Source: Anaerobiospirillum sp. NML120449 | GTDB lineage: Bacteria; Pseudomonadota; Gammaproteobacteria; Enterobacterales; Succinivibrionaceae | Assembly: GCF_023051105.1 (NCBI RefSeq) | Contig: NZ_JALKIL010000035.1 | Span: 1-51,708, forward strand | DNA: 51,708 nucleotides | Reading direction: 5' to 3' | In this document: in pieces, positions 1 through 9,629 of the stretch | Layout: each line of letters opens with the position of its first letter | Numbering within the stretch: position 1 is the first letter of the stretch | Made by a program: the position numbers and the translations under genes | The notes under the pieces: generated by a model | What the model was told of the DNA's origin: nothing | Seen by the model: the letters and a program-made list of their open reading frames with translations, nothing else | Databases searched by the model: none

Positions 1-809
1 ATTTACCATCATGACCCCCTGCTAACTTTCTTCCAAAACTACACTATATTAACCTGCTATGTAAATCACATACATTTATAAACATCTATTGTTTAGGGCT
101 TCTACGTAAACATTGTCCGTCTATATGGATTGTTTGCAAAGAAACATTGTTCAATGCACGAAATACAGCACATTTTAATTTATTGCTTACGAAACTATAA
201 ACAGAAACTCTGAGTCTTTAAGTTTCTAAATACAGCTTATATACAGGCTTTATGACAGTATTGCCTGCAATTTAGCGACAGAATAAAACACAAAATGTAA
301 TTTATTTCAGACAGATATTTCCAGAGTTCTTGAAAGAATAATACCTGCTGCTCGGTTGTGTTTTTATATATCAAAAGACATAAAAAAATGGGGATCAGCG
401 ATGATCCCCATTTAAGACGATGAATAATCAGAGTAGCGCTCTTTGGCTTGCGTGAGCGCTAACGCTTTTTGCTTATATGAACTCTGTGACCAGACCCTAA
501 CTGACAGTGTGACCGGCAATGCTGCCTGAAACTGTCACGACTCTTTGTTACTGCTTATACAGTCAGCATGACTGCTGTCTGTCCTGCAGCCTCCTGGCCT
601 TTGCCAGTGGATAAGGCCGGGCATGCCCATCAGCATGCTGGTGCCTTGTGACCATGACCTGGCGCTGACGGCTGGCAGTGACTGCTGGCGCAGGTGCTGG
701 CCCCGGCCTCGCTTCTGTGCAGAAAAAATCTGTTGTGCAGTGAGGCAGGGAGTGCGGGCAGCGCAAGGTGATGCTGCGCTATGTGGTGAGGGCCTCGTGG
801 ATTATGGTT
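1..809. other. gene-free region downstream of cstA
   Basis: No credible gene in either strand. Positions 1-370 are AT-rich; the rest has only short, biased reading frames. The one clear element is the hairpin at 386-413. The small YbdD/YjiX gene that often follows cstA was looked for on the minus strand and is not present. Confidence 0.6.
382..413 (-). terminator. intrinsic terminator, minus strand
   Basis: Perfect 12-bp stem (386-397 with 402-413) around a GCGA loop. Read on the minus strand it is followed by seven T residues. It sits about 400 nt beyond the cstA stop, so it may end a long cstA 3' UTR or a separate small RNA. Confidence 0.75.
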
Positions 810-2528
810 TTAGACCTCAAGCTCGATGTTCAGGCCGCGCCTGTGAGCCTTGAAGTAGTGGCTCATGATGGACAGACCAAGAGCAATCATCAGCACAGCC
901 ATTACCAGCAGGAACATGCCGGAGATGACCAGGATGTAGTTCTTGCCCCACTGCTGGCCTACTACCTGGATAACGCCCCAGACGCTCATGACCATCATGA
1001 AAAGCATTGGGACAAAGGCAATGTACCAGCGTGAGCCCTTGGCCAGCAGGTAGATAGTAATGCCCAGCAGGGTCAGGGCTGCCATCAGCTGGTTGGAGGC
1101 ACCAAAGATTGGCCAGATAGAGCCGGCTGAGCCGGTAACAGCCATTAACAGGGAGGTACCTACTACGATAATGGCGGCAACATAAGGATTGGTGATCTGC
1201 TTGCGCCAGGCTGACAGCTTACTGGTATCTACCTCAATCTCATGACCATCCTTGTCAAGGGAGCGTGGGAGGAAGATTTCCTGCCATAAGAAGCGGCCCA
1301 GACGGGTAGCTGTGTCCAGAGAGGTCATCATGAAAGCTGAGATGGCCAGGGATATGAACACACGGGCGTAGGTCTCGTTAATGCCCAGAGCGGTAGAGAA
1401 GGAGCCGATAGCAGTAGCAAAGGCCATTGGCTGGTTGGTACCGATCTGCTTGAATACGGCAGGGTCCAGACCCATTACGGCTACCAGAGCCATAACGCCC
1501 AGTACGCCTTCCATAATCATGGAGCCATAGCCAATCTTGAGCATGTCCTTTTCAGAGCGGATCTGCTTGGATGTGGTACCTGAAGCTACCAGAGAGTGGA
1601 AACCTGAACAGGCACCGCAGGCTACAAAGATGAACAGAGCCGGAATCATATCGGTCATCTGACCGTCAGCAGTCACAGCCTGCCAGCCTTCAAAGGCAGG
1701 CATCTTAATCTCAGGGTTGTAGAAGATAATGGACAGGAAGCCCAGAGCCAGCATGCCGTAGAGCAGATAGCTGTTGAGGTAGTCACGAGGCTGGAGCAGC
1801 CACTGTACCGGTACGATGGAGGCGGCAAAGATATAGACAGCCAGCACAGCAAGCCAGAACAGACGGGCACTTTCAGTGCTCATGCCAAAGAGGGCGGTCA
1901 TGTCCAGAGGGAAAAGGGCACCGAGGTAAACACTTAAGAACACCAGAGGAACGAAAATCAGGGAGCCGTGAGTAAGTCTCATGCCCAGCTTCATGGTGCA
2001 GAAAGCAAAGACCGGGGCCATAAGGATAAAGAGCACTGAAGCGGTGGCAACCTCTGGAAGCTGTACGAACATGCCGGCAATCAGAATGGTGAAGATACCA
2101 ACGACGAGAATAAGGCAGGCAATGCAGAAGATTAAGAACAGCTGACGTCCGGTAAAGCCCATAAGCTTTTCCATGAGGAAAGAAATACTGCGGCCACGGT
2201 TACGCACGGACATTACCAGGGAGGCAAAGTCGTGGAAAGCGCCGGTAAAGACGCAGCCTACCAGGATCCAGATCAGGGCTGGCAGGAAGCCAAAGTAGGC
2301 GGCCATGATAGGGCCTACAATAGGGCCAGGACCTGCAATGGAGGCAAAGTGGTGGCCAAAGAGCACAATGGCTGGGGTTGGAACATAGTCCACGCCATCG
2401 TAATTGGTCTCAGCTGGAACTGGACGCTGTGGGTCTACCTTGAAAACACGAGATAAGAATCCGCCGTAGATGTAGTAGGCAACTACAAAATACGCCAGAC
2501 ACATACAAAACAGTAATGAGCCAGTCAT
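810..2528 (-). CDS. cstA: carbon starvation protein A (CstA family transporter)
   Basis: A 572-residue inner-membrane protein of the CstA/BtsT family, which takes up pyruvate or peptides when carbon is short. The start at 2528 gives the typical N-terminus MTGSLLFCMCLAYFVVAYYI and has a GGGAG ribosome site 9 nt upstream; the frame stays open further upstream, but that part is not CstA-like. Family signatures are visible near residues 55-80: FGHHFASIAGPGPIVGPIMA, then repeated hydrophobic segments to the end. It is shorter than the roughly 700-residue E. coli proteins and resembles the short CstA form. It stands alone, with more than 400 nt of non-coding DNA on both sides. Substrate is inferred from the family only. 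Confidence 0.93.
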   Translation of the reverse strand: MTGSLLFCMCLAYFVVAYYIYGGFLSRVFKVDPQRPVPAETNYDGVDYVPTPAIVLFGHHFASIAGPGPIVGPIMAAYFGFLPALIWILVGCVFTGAFHDFASLVMSVRNRGRSISFLMEKLMGFTGRQLFLIFCIACLILVVGIFTILIAGMFVQLPEVATASVLFILMAPVFAFCTMKLGMRLTHGSLIFVPLVFLSVYLGALFPLDMTALFGMSTESARLFWLAVLAVYIFAASIVPVQWLLQPRDYLNSYLLYGMLALGFLSIIFYNPEIKMPAFEGWQAVTADGQMTDMIPALFIFVACGACSGFHSLVASGTTSKQIRSEKDMLKIGYGSMIMEGVLGVMALVAVMGLDPAVFKQIGTNQPMAFATAIGSFSTALGINETYARVFISLAISAFMMTSLDTATRLGRFLWQEIFLPRSLDKDGHEIEVDTSKLSAWRKQITNPYVAAIIVVGTSLLMAVTGSAGSIWPIFGASNQLMAALTLLGITIYLLAKGSRWYIAFVPMLFMMVMSVWGVIQVVGQQWGKNYILVISGMFLLVMAVLMIALGLSIMSHYFKAHRRGLNIELEV

Positions 2529-3920
2529 GGCAGAAAACTCCCATGCCGGTGTCCCGTGCCGCTGCATTGTCTCTGGCAGCTTTACGCAGGGAATGAGCTC
2601 CGTTCTGTCGGTCAAATGTCTTTTTGTCTGTGACTGCCCCACCCCCAGCTGATATGACTGATAAAGCCTGCAGCATGCCTCCGGGCAGCACTGCCAGGGC
2701 AACAATGCGCTGACTGCGCAATGATGAACGCAGGAGGGCTTAACAGCAATAATGCAGTCATATCCGGCAACACTCTGGCTGACCTGGGGTCGGTTTTCAG
2801 CCTCGCTGCCATATGCTTTTGCATGATGAGCCTCTGAAATACCTCAGTTCCTCCGGACGGTTCAGCCATAAACCAGACCAGGACACCGTCATCGCCACGG
2901 GACAGAGCTGCAGCTGGCACCGTGTATCAATTGGAGACAGGTATCCTGTCCCGTTATTACAGGCCGGCTGAAAAGGAAGATCAGGGATTGTTCTGAGCAA
3001 AAAGCACATGGCAGTGAGGTCGAAGCGCCCATGGGGCCAGAGAGGCCTCACTGTTAAAGGATCAGGGCGGACATTTTCCGCAAACCGGTGAGCCGCACCG
3101 GCCGATATCTGGAAAAATAACAGCCTTGTCCCCAACAGCCATATCAGAAAGCAGAAACAAAGTATCTGTCTGCCCGAGCATTGTTACCGGACAGATCCTT
3201 ACGGTCTTTCCAGCTTAAGGCCGGTGGCCTCACAATGCTCTCAACTGACGCTGCAATTTCGCGCAGGGGGTAAATGCGAAAATCCGGTTGCCAGGCTCCC
3301 GGTAAGGAGCAGGCGGGGGCAGCCGGAAGTACTGTCTGTACCGATAGGCACATCAATACTGGGCAGCATGGCCGTTGATAACGGGATACAGTTTGCCGGG
3401 AAACAGTCCGGGCCTCAATACATTCTTGTATAGAAGTGTGGCACTGCACAAAATAAATACGCTACACAGGCGTATATCACCTTTTTGATCCAGTACTGCA
3501 CGATGAATGCACTTCAATCAGGCACAAAATTGCAGTAAAGCTGCAAAAACAACAGGAAAACACCCCAAATCAGATCCATTTTCACTCAACCACCCAAAAG
3601 CCGGCCTGAAGCCTCCCTGGCAAGCAGCAACTGAAGGGTTCACCAGGCGTAGCGACAGAACCATAGCCGGGCACTACAGAAGAGCATCTAAAGCATTTCA
3701 GGCATTATCCCCACGCACGAGCATACTTCTCCATAGCATTGCTGACGAAGCACGGTAATGCCTAAATGTTTGTTATCGTCTCAGATGCTTCTGCTACGTA
3801 GGCTGATATCCGCAAGCCGTCCGGTGGGACGGCATATGATACACTCACAACGCTGCCTCACGAACGGGGCAAGCTCAGCACAGGGGCGCATCAGCCTGAG
3901 CTCAATAAAGGGACCGGAAC
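2529..3920. other. 1.4-kb intergenic region
   Basis: Divergent spacer between cstA (-) and the gene at 3921 (+). The reading frames here overlap on both strands, have no recognisable protein features and poor starts. I see no RNA gene or strong hairpin. Confidence 0.5.
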
Positions 3921-5078
3921 ATGACCAAAGACATTAATAAGCCAGACGGTAACTGGACCGGCATGGCACGCAGTGCTCTTATGCAGGTCTATGAGCCAAT
4001 GCTGGCTAAGCTTGAGCGCTATCAGGCTGACAGCAGCATGGATGTTTGTCCTTTTGTCATGCAGTGGGGAAAGGGACTCATACCTGCTAATGGTACTGCA
4101 CTGCATACTTATGGGTTATCTGGGGCGACTTGTGGTGTGGGCGCTGATGCTGCGCACAGGGCCACAGAGTATGGTGCGGGTGCTTATGCTGCTGGCGCCG
4201 ATGGTGTGTACAGGGCTGCAGACCAGTGTGCTGACGCTTATGCTGCGCACGATGCCACAGAGTATGGTGCGGGCGCTGATGCTGCGCACTGGGCCGCAGC
4301 ATATGGTGCCGGGGCAGCAAACACAGCAGATGCAGGTACGGGTACAGAGGCGGGAGCTTACAGCTGTGTCCAAAATAAGGACCGGACAGGCAATCAGACG
4401 GTGAGGCCGCGTCTGCTGTTTTGTGGACGGGCAACCAATGGCTGGTTAACAAGCTGCCTTGATCCTGAGGCGCTGTTTGATACAGAGTACGGCCCTGACT
4501 GCATCTTTAATTTGCCCAGTCAGATAACATGGGTTGAGAGGGATATGCGCAGCAACTGTAAGCGCAGTGCAGGAAATTACCGATGCAACAGCTCGCCATT
4601 CTGGCGTGTTATCAGTGCTACAGCCGGGCACTTTTACTCTGCCCCGGATCCTGATGACGGCCTTACCTGGTCTCATCACACAGGCTGGACCAACCTGTAT
4701 AAAGCAGCCCCCATGTCTGGCAATCCACCTCCAGGAATGAAGAGCCTTATCTTTGCTGACTGCCTGCAGATACTCAAATGCGAGCTGGATCTGCTAAGTC
4801 CTACTCACTTGATAATGCTGGCAGGATCCAGCTGGTATGATCCCTTTGTTAAGGGACTGATTAAATGCTGGCATCCAGGCTCTAATCTCAATGATCACTT
4901 TGCAGCAGTGGAGCTCTGGGACAGCTACTGCGCTCATGCCTGGCAAGTTCAGATGCCCGGTAAGAGTCATTTGCTTACCATCATTGGCAGCGAGCACCCG
5001 CAGCGCAAGGCAGAACTGCCCCATATCAAGGCCCTTACCAGTCTGATTGCTGCCACCATGACACAGGCACCAGAGTAA
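3921..5078 (+). CDS. uracil-DNA-glycosylase-like protein with a repeat insertion
   Basis: A 385-residue protein. Its second half resembles a family of uncharacterised uracil-DNA-glycosylase-superfamily proteins: RLLFCGRATNGW near residue 165, SPFWRVI near 225, WTNLYKAAP with GNPP near 255-270, a DCLQILK...LSPTHLIMLAG stretch, and SEHPQRK...PHIKAL near the C-terminus. The start at 3921 has a GGGACCGG stretch about 10 nt upstream. Residues about 70-150 are a low-complexity Ala/Gly/Tyr/Asp insertion made of repeated blocks such as ATEYGAGA. It splits the conserved QWGKGLIP segment from the FCGRATNGW segment. Enzyme activity is not established; the call rests on remembered family patterns. The gene stands alone. 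Confidence 0.62.
   Translation: MTKDINKPDGNWTGMARSALMQVYEPMLAKLERYQADSSMDVCPFVMQWGKGLIPANGTALHTYGLSGATCGVGADAAHRATEYGAGAYAAGADGVYRAADQCADAYAAHDATEYGAGADAAHWAAAYGAGAANTADAGTGTEAGAYSCVQNKDRTGNQTVRPRLLFCGRATNGWLTSCLDPEALFDTEYGPDCIFNLPSQITWVERDMRSNCKRSAGNYRCNSSPFWRVISATAGHFYSAPDPDDGLTWSHHTGWTNLYKAAPMSGNPPPGMKSLIFADCLQILKCELDLLSPTHLIMLAGSSWYDPFVKGLIKCWHPGSNLNDHFAAVELWDSYCAHAWQVQMPGKSHLLTIIGSEHPQRKAELPHIKALTSLIAATMTQAPE
4120..4350 (+). repeat. imperfect coding repeats inside the UDG-like gene
   Basis: Near-copies of a GCTGATGCTGCGCAC / AGTATGGTGCGGG block recur, for example at 4141 and 4273. They keep the frame and encode the Ala/Gly/Tyr-rich insertion. Confidence 0.75.
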
Positions 5079-5237
5079 GAGCATACAGGCCAAAGGTAAA
5101 AGAGTAAGAGCGTGCCTGCCACAGCGCTGCGACTGTAAGAAACCGTACAGAAGGGATGCAGCCGGCCGTACCACGGAGGATACGTGCAGACCGGTCGCAA
5201 TCCCATAATTGCAAGTGCAGTCTTTACCAGCGTCCCA

Positions 5238-5284
5238 AAACAGTCAGGGCTCCTTTCCCGTATGGAGAGGAGCCCTGACTGTTT
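5238..5284 (-). terminator. strong hairpin terminator between convergent genes
   Basis: A 14-bp perfect stem (5241-5254 with 5268-5281), extended by A/T pairs on the outside. The minus-strand copy continues into TTTTGGG. It lies 26 nt past the stop of the minus-strand gene at 5310 and may also stop transcripts from the plus-strand gene ending at 5078. Confidence 0.8.
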
Positions 5285-5309
5285 GCAGGTCATTGACATG
5301 CCTGAATGG

Positions 5310-5843
5310 CTACTGCTTGTAGTAACGTGAGAAGTAAGAGCTGGCATCAGATGCCTCAGTATTGCCCAGAGGTTCATGATGAACCTGAGTGGCCTTGAGC
5401 GCCGGATTATTGCCATTGAGCTCATCTGCCACGCTTCTGCCGCCAGAGGTACCTGTGGCCGCGCCTGCAGCAACAGGAGTATCCCTGCCAGCAGCTGCAG
5501 CTTCGCGGGCGGCCACTGCAGCTGCTGCGGCGGCTGCAACAGCAGCCTGCTTTTCAGCCTCAGTGCGCAGCACTTCTTCCTGGGCCTCCTTGATGGCGCG
5601 TTCTGCAGCGCCCTGCTGAGCCTCAGGGGACGTCTGCTCAACTGCCTTTTTGAGATCGTGACGGGTCTGTCCCCAGTCTTCATCTTCATCATCATAAGGC
5701 TCAGGAGTCATACCGGCCCTTTTCTCTAGAAAGCCCTGCAGCTTGCCCTTTTCCAGCTTGCGCTGGTCTTTGACGGCGTTATTGATAACGCCTATGACAA
5801 AGAGAAAAGGTACTGCTATGGCAAGGATAAGCAACCAGTTCAC
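5310..5843 (-). CDS. small membrane-anchored protein of unknown function
   Basis: A 177-residue protein starting at a GTG codon, chosen because AAGGAG lies 5 nt upstream. Residues 3-23 are one hydrophobic segment, a likely membrane anchor or uncleaved signal. The rest is charged and then very Ala-rich (about residues 77-125, including a run of nine Ala), typical of an extended or coiled-coil region. No enzymatic motif is visible and I do not recognise the family. It sits upstream of a strong terminator and downstream of the thioredoxin-fold gene at 6007-6789 on the same strand, with 163 nt between them, so co-transcription is possible. Confidence 0.7.
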   Translation of the reverse strand: MNWLLILAIAVPFLFVIGVINNAVKDQRKLEKGKLQGFLEKRAGMTPEPYDDEDEDWGQTRHDLKKAVEQTSPEAQQGAAERAIKEAQEEVLRTEAEKQAAVAAAAAAAVAAREAAAAGRDTPVAAGAATGTSGGRSVADELNGNNPALKATQVHHEPLGNTEASDASSYFSRYYKQ

Positions 5844-6006
5844 GACAACTCCTTAATTTTCATTGAGCGCGGGCGCCGCCCATTGAGCAGCCTCATAAAC
5901 GCCAGTCAAACGGGGCGACGCAGGAACATCTGCCAGGCATGCGGCGCCTGATGCGCCGACAGAACACAGGGTACGCAGGCCGCAAATTCAGGGACCTGGC
6001 CTGTAG

Positions 6007-6789
6007 TTACTTGCTTTTGGCCTCATTTTCAGCCTGCTTGATGATCTCCTCAAAGACTGAGAAGTCCTTTACAGCACCACGGATAACCTTGCCATCAAGA
6101 ATAAAGAATGGAGTGCCCTGCAGACCGATCTGCTGGCTGATTTCCATGTTCTTGCGCAGAGTGTCACCAACAGCAGGATCGTCAGTGGCTATGGCGTTGA
6201 TCTTGTCATAGTCAGCACCGGCCTTCTTTACAGCAGCCTTGAGCTGATCTTCAGAGGTGATGCGTGACTTGGGATTCATAAGCTCATCCTGATAGATGAG
6301 GTACTTCTCAGGATCCTGCTTGTAAAGAGCAAGACCAATGGCAGAGGCACGCATACTCATAGGAGAAAGTATAGGAAGCTCAACATAATGAATTGCTACC
6401 TTGTACTTTTCCTGGAGCTTCTTGGTAAATGGACGTACTACCTTGCAGTAGCCGCAGTTGTAATCAAAGAACTCAATGAGGTAGTGCGGAGACTTGCGGT
6501 CACCACGGACAGGAGTGTTCTTGTCATTACGGAAGTGGGCAATGGCAGCATCAAGAGCCTGCTCCTGGCTTGCCATCTTGCGTGACTCCAGAGCCTGAGC
6601 AGCCTCGACCAGAACTTCAGGATGGGACACGATATACTCATGCACCATGGTCTCAATTGCCTTTTTCTGCTCTGCAGTAAAAGGCTCTTCAGCAGCGTGA
6701 CTTAATGGAGAAAAGCTGAGCAGGGCTGAAGCGGCCATGCATGCAGCAGCAGTGGATAAAACTTTCTTGGAGCTGGAGAACTTGAGCAT
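6007..6789 (-). CDS. secreted DsbA/ScsC-family thiol-disulfide oxidoreductase
   Basis: A 260-residue periplasmic protein with a signal peptide (residues 1-32, cleavage after SHA). The thioredoxin fold carries the active site C112-G-Y-C115 in a FFDYNCGYC context, and the cis-proline loop is GTPF (T226-P227). Residues about 34-75 form a charged helical segment (FTAEQKKAIETMVHEYI). This matches the N-terminal oligomerisation region of ScsC/Com1-type proteins, which can make the enzyme a disulfide isomerase. The ATG at 6789 has AGGGG about 5 nt upstream. No DsbB- or DsbD-like membrane partner is encoded nearby. Oxidase or isomerase role cannot be told from sequence alone. Confidence 0.88.
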   Translation of the reverse strand: MLKFSSSKKVLSTAAACMAASALLSFSPLSHAAEEPFTAEQKKAIETMVHEYIVSHPEVLVEAAQALESRKMASQEQALDAAIAHFRNDKNTPVRGDRKSPHYLIEFFDYNCGYCKVVRPFTKKLQEKYKVAIHYVELPILSPMSMRASAIGLALYKQDPEKYLIYQDELMNPKSRITSEDQLKAAVKKAGADYDKINAIATDDPAVGDTLRKNMEISQQIGLQGTPFFILDGKVIRGAVKDFSVFEEIIKQAENEAKSK

Positions 6790-7132
6790 AACTACCCCTA
6801 TTTAAAAAACCGTGCCCTCTAAATTATCACCATTGGGCTGTTGTTTCTACAGTCTTAATGCCAAAAGGTGCACTTTGTGCACTGCACACGCCAGAAAGTC
6901 CAGCACTGCCGCACCAGCACCAATGCCAGGACTGCCCGAAGAGCTTAACACCGATTGGACAGCACAGGCACAGCTGCACAATTAAGCCCGATAAAACCGT
7001 AACTCCAGCAAACCTGACTAACGCCTCCCCTGCCAAAAGAAACAGCATCACGGCCCTGCCAGACGCGCCCCGTGTCTGACAGCAAATAACAGGTTGACCC
7101 AGTCCAGTTGTTAATTTACTGGCCCTGAAACG
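6790..7132. other. intergenic region
   Basis: About 340 nt between the oxidoreductase gene and the flagellin terminator. Only short overlapping reading frames on both strands; nothing recognisable. Confidence 0.5.
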
Positions 7133-7159
7133 CGAAAAGGCGGACCTGGGGTCCGCCTT
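7133..7159 (-). terminator. terminator of first flagellin gene
   Basis: A 9-bp stem (7137-7145 with 7151-7159), followed on the minus strand by TTTTCG, 33 nt past the flagellin stop codon. Confidence 0.85.
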
Positions 7160-7191
7160 ATTGCCAAGAGAAAAGTAATTTTCCCTGGGGA

Positions 7192-8157
7192 TTACTGGCC
7201 TAAGAGGCTCAGAGCGATAGTTGGTCGCTGGTTGGCCTGAGCCAGAACAGTCTGGGAGGCCTGCTGAATAATGTTATTCTGAGTCAGGGCAGCGGTCTCA
7301 GAGGCGAAGTCTGTGTCGCGAATTCTGCTGCGGGCATCAGCCTCATTTTCAGAGATGGAAGCCTGGTTACGGATAGTACTTTCCATTCTGTTTTGTAAAG
7401 CACCCAGCTCGGCACGACGTGAATCTACAGCCTGGATTACCTTGTCGATGTTTGCCAGGGTGTTGGTAGCTAATGATGCTGAGGAAATAGTCCAGCGCAC
7501 CTGTGACTTAGCAGTGCCATCAATTACAATACCCTCAGCTGCTGCTTTATTTTGACCAATATCTTTGGCTTCCTGAAGGCCAGCCATTTTAGCCAGGCCA
7601 GACAAAGTGAATGGATCGGCCCAGTTGAGGGTAAGAGTATCGTGAGCATTGGCACCAACCTGGAAAACCATCTTTCCATCGGTCGGAATAAGACTGTTTT
7701 CGACCTTTAAGTGGCCCTGACCCTGAGGATTGTTCTTACCATTGATAACAGTAGCGCCTGCGAAAGTGGTCTGGCGGGCGATACGGTTGATTTCCTGGGA
7801 GAGCTGGGTAACTTCTTCCTGGAGGGCCTTACGGTCGGATGCTGAGTTGGTACCGTTGGCAGACTGAACAGCCAGCACACGGATACGCTGCAGCATGTTG
7901 GTGGTTTCGTCCAGGGCGCCTTCGATGGTCTGGGCCAGAGCGATACCGTCGTTGGTGTTACGGTTGCCCTGGTTAAGGCCGTTGATCTGGGAGGTCAGAC
8001 GGTCGGAGATCTGAAGACCGGCTGCGTCGTCCTTGGCAGAGTTAATTCTCAGGCCTGAGGAGAGGCGCTGGTAGCTTGTATTCAGGCTCAGGGTTGCATT
8101 GCTCAGCTTTCTTTGGGCATTAATTGAGCTTACATTCGTGTTTACATATAAGGCCAT
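7192..8157 (-). CDS. fliC: flagellin
   Basis: A 321-residue flagellin, the subunit of the flagellar filament, exported by the flagellar type III system. The N-terminal D0/D1 domain (MALYVNTNVSSINAQRKLSN, then SGLRINSAKDDAAGLQISDR) and the C-terminal D1/D0 domain (ENEADARSRIRDTDFASETA to the LSLLGQ end) are canonical. The central variable region is short, about residues 145-225, so the filament surface domain is small. It is a close paralog of the flagellin at 8589-9503; the two are nearly identical in the first 135 residues and differ mainly in the centre. It has its own terminator and its own sigma-54 type promoter, so it is probably not read through from its neighbour. Confidence 0.97.
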   Translation of the reverse strand: MALYVNTNVSSINAQRKLSNATLSLNTSYQRLSSGLRINSAKDDAAGLQISDRLTSQINGLNQGNRNTNDGIALAQTIEGALDETTNMLQRIRVLAVQSANGTNSASDRKALQEEVTQLSQEINRIARQTTFAGATVINGKNNPQGQGHLKVENSLIPTDGKMVFQVGANAHDTLTLNWADPFTLSGLAKMAGLQEAKDIGQNKAAAEGIVIDGTAKSQVRWTISSASLATNTLANIDKVIQAVDSRRAELGALQNRMESTIRNQASISENEADARSRIRDTDFASETAALTQNNIIQQASQTVLAQANQRPTIALSLLGQ

Positions 8158-8533
8158 ATTGCTTCTCTCTTGATCAGGTGTCCTTTAACGGGATCTTTGC
8201 AGAGCCCTGACCCGCAAATATTAATACTGTGAGAGTACGAGACTCTCCTGCTCTCTATTTAGCACTTAGCGTGCCAATGCACATAAACACGATATAAATC
8301 ACCTGCCTGAAAGCGGTCTGCACTTCCATACAACTTATATCTATCAACCCTTGCCACAGGCGGCAAAAAGCCCGTAGCTACGGCAACTGCACAGCATCCC
8401 CATACTTGCAAAATCAAAAATATGACATTATGCGAACAGTAACCGCAAACGTTTTCATAAGCGCGCGTGCTCGTACCCAGGTGCACGTACCCCAGGTGCA
8501 CGTAAGTCTGAGTTACCTGCGTACAAATAAGAA
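8158..8533. other. spacer between flagellin genes
   Basis: Holds the leader (about 90 nt, ending in a GAGAGAAG ribosome site) and sigma-54 promoter of the first flagellin, then about 250 nt without a recognisable element. Confidence 0.6.
8261..8276 (-). promoter_or_regulatory. sigma-54 type promoter, first flagellin
   Basis: On the minus strand the sequence TGGCACGCTAAGTGCT matches the consensus TGGCACGNNNNTTGCW with a single mismatch. The -24 GG and -12 GC are in the right spacing. It lies about 105 nt upstream of the flagellin start. Confidence 0.75.
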
Positions 8534-8555
8534 AGGCGGGTCAACTGACCCGCCT
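8531..8555 (-). terminator. terminator of second flagellin gene
   Basis: A 10-bp GC-rich stem (8534-8543 with 8546-8555), followed on the minus strand by a T-rich TTTCTTATTTG tail, 33 nt past the stop codon. Confidence 0.8.
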
Positions 8556-8588
8556 CGAGATTAAGAGAGAAGAAGAAACTGGTATGAA

Positions 8589-9503
8589 TTACTGGCCTGC
8601 GCTGAGCAGATTGATAGCGATAGTAGGACGCTGGTTTGCCTGGGCCAGTACGGTCTGAGAAGCCTGCTGGATAATATTGTTCTGAGTAAGGGCAGCAGTC
8701 TCAGCAGCGAAGTCTGTGTCTCTGATTCTTGAACGTGCATCAGCTTCATTTTCAGAGATAGAAGCCTGATTACGGATAGTACTTTCCATTCTGTTTTGTA
8801 AAGCACCAAGCTCAGCACGCTTGGAGTCTACAGCCTGAATGTACTTGTCAATATTATCGAGGGTAGCAGTTGCCAGAGCAGCAGTGGAAATGGTCCAAAC
8901 ATACTGACCATTGGACTTGTTTAGTCCGTGAGTTCCAGCCACTACAGCTGTTTGACTAAGAACCTGGGAGATGAGGCCAGTCATGGTGAAGGCCTGGGAC
9001 CAGTGCATCTGCAGGGTGTCGTATGCGTTAGCGCCTACCTGGAACTTAAGGACACCATCGGCCGGGATGAGGCCGGTCTTGGCGCCGTCGAGGATTTCCT
9101 TGCCGGCAAAGGTGGTCTGCTTGGCAATACGGGTAATTTCCTGGGACAGCTGGCTTACTTCTTCCTGAAGTGCAGCGCGGTCACTGGCAGAGTTGGTACC
9201 GTTAGCAGACTGTACGGCCAGCACACGGATACGCTGGAGCATTGCTGTGGTTTCGTCCAGAGCACCTTCAATGGTCTGGGCCAGAGCAATGGCATCGTTA
9301 GTATTACGGTTACCCTGATTAAGACCATTAATCTGGGAGGTCAGTCGGTCAGAGATCTGAAGACCAGCGGCATCATCCTTGGCTGAATTAATGCGCAGAC
9401 CTGAGCTCAGTCTCTGGTAGCTGGTGTTAAGTGCAAGGGTCGAGTTTGCTAATTTACGCTGAGCATTGATGGAGCTGACATTGGTATTTACGTATAAAGC
9501 CAT
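8589..9503 (-). CDS. fliC: flagellin (second copy)
   Basis: A 304-residue flagellin with the same canonical N-terminal (MALYVNTNVSSINAQRKLAN) and C-terminal (ENEADARSRIRDTDFAAETA) filament domains as its downstream paralog. The ends read NLLSAGQ rather than LSLLGQ and the central region, about residues 145-210, is different and 17 residues shorter. Two flagellins suggest a mixed filament or antigenic alternatives. Its own terminator and its own sigma-54 type promoter at 9614-9629 point to an independent transcript. The ATG is preceded by a GAGAGAAGAA ribosome site. Confidence 0.97.
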   Translation of the reverse strand: MALYVNTNVSSINAQRKLANSTLALNTSYQRLSSGLRINSAKDDAAGLQISDRLTSQINGLNQGNRNTNDAIALAQTIEGALDETTAMLQRIRVLAVQSANGTNSASDRAALQEEVSQLSQEITRIAKQTTFAGKEILDGAKTGLIPADGVLKFQVGANAYDTLQMHWSQAFTMTGLISQVLSQTAVVAGTHGLNKSNGQYVWTISTAALATATLDNIDKYIQAVDSKRAELGALQNRMESTIRNQASISENEADARSRIRDTDFAAETAALTQNNIIQQASQTVLAQANQRPTIAINLLSAGQ

Positions 9504-9613
9504 GATTCTTCTCTCATGTCAGGCTTACCTAAACGGTTTTGCAAATCGTCCTGACGACTGATAACTAACAACTAAAACAAATGGGTTATCCCCACATCAA
9601 CATAAGGACATAT

Positions 9614-9629
9614 TGCAGCCGGCGTGCCA
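9614..9629 (-). promoter_or_regulatory. sigma-54 type promoter, second flagellin
   Basis: On the minus strand TGGCACGCCGGCTGCA fits TGGCACGNNNNTTGCW with one mismatch at the first T of TTGC. It lies about 110 nt upstream of the flagellin start, the same layout as the first flagellin. Confidence 0.8.
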
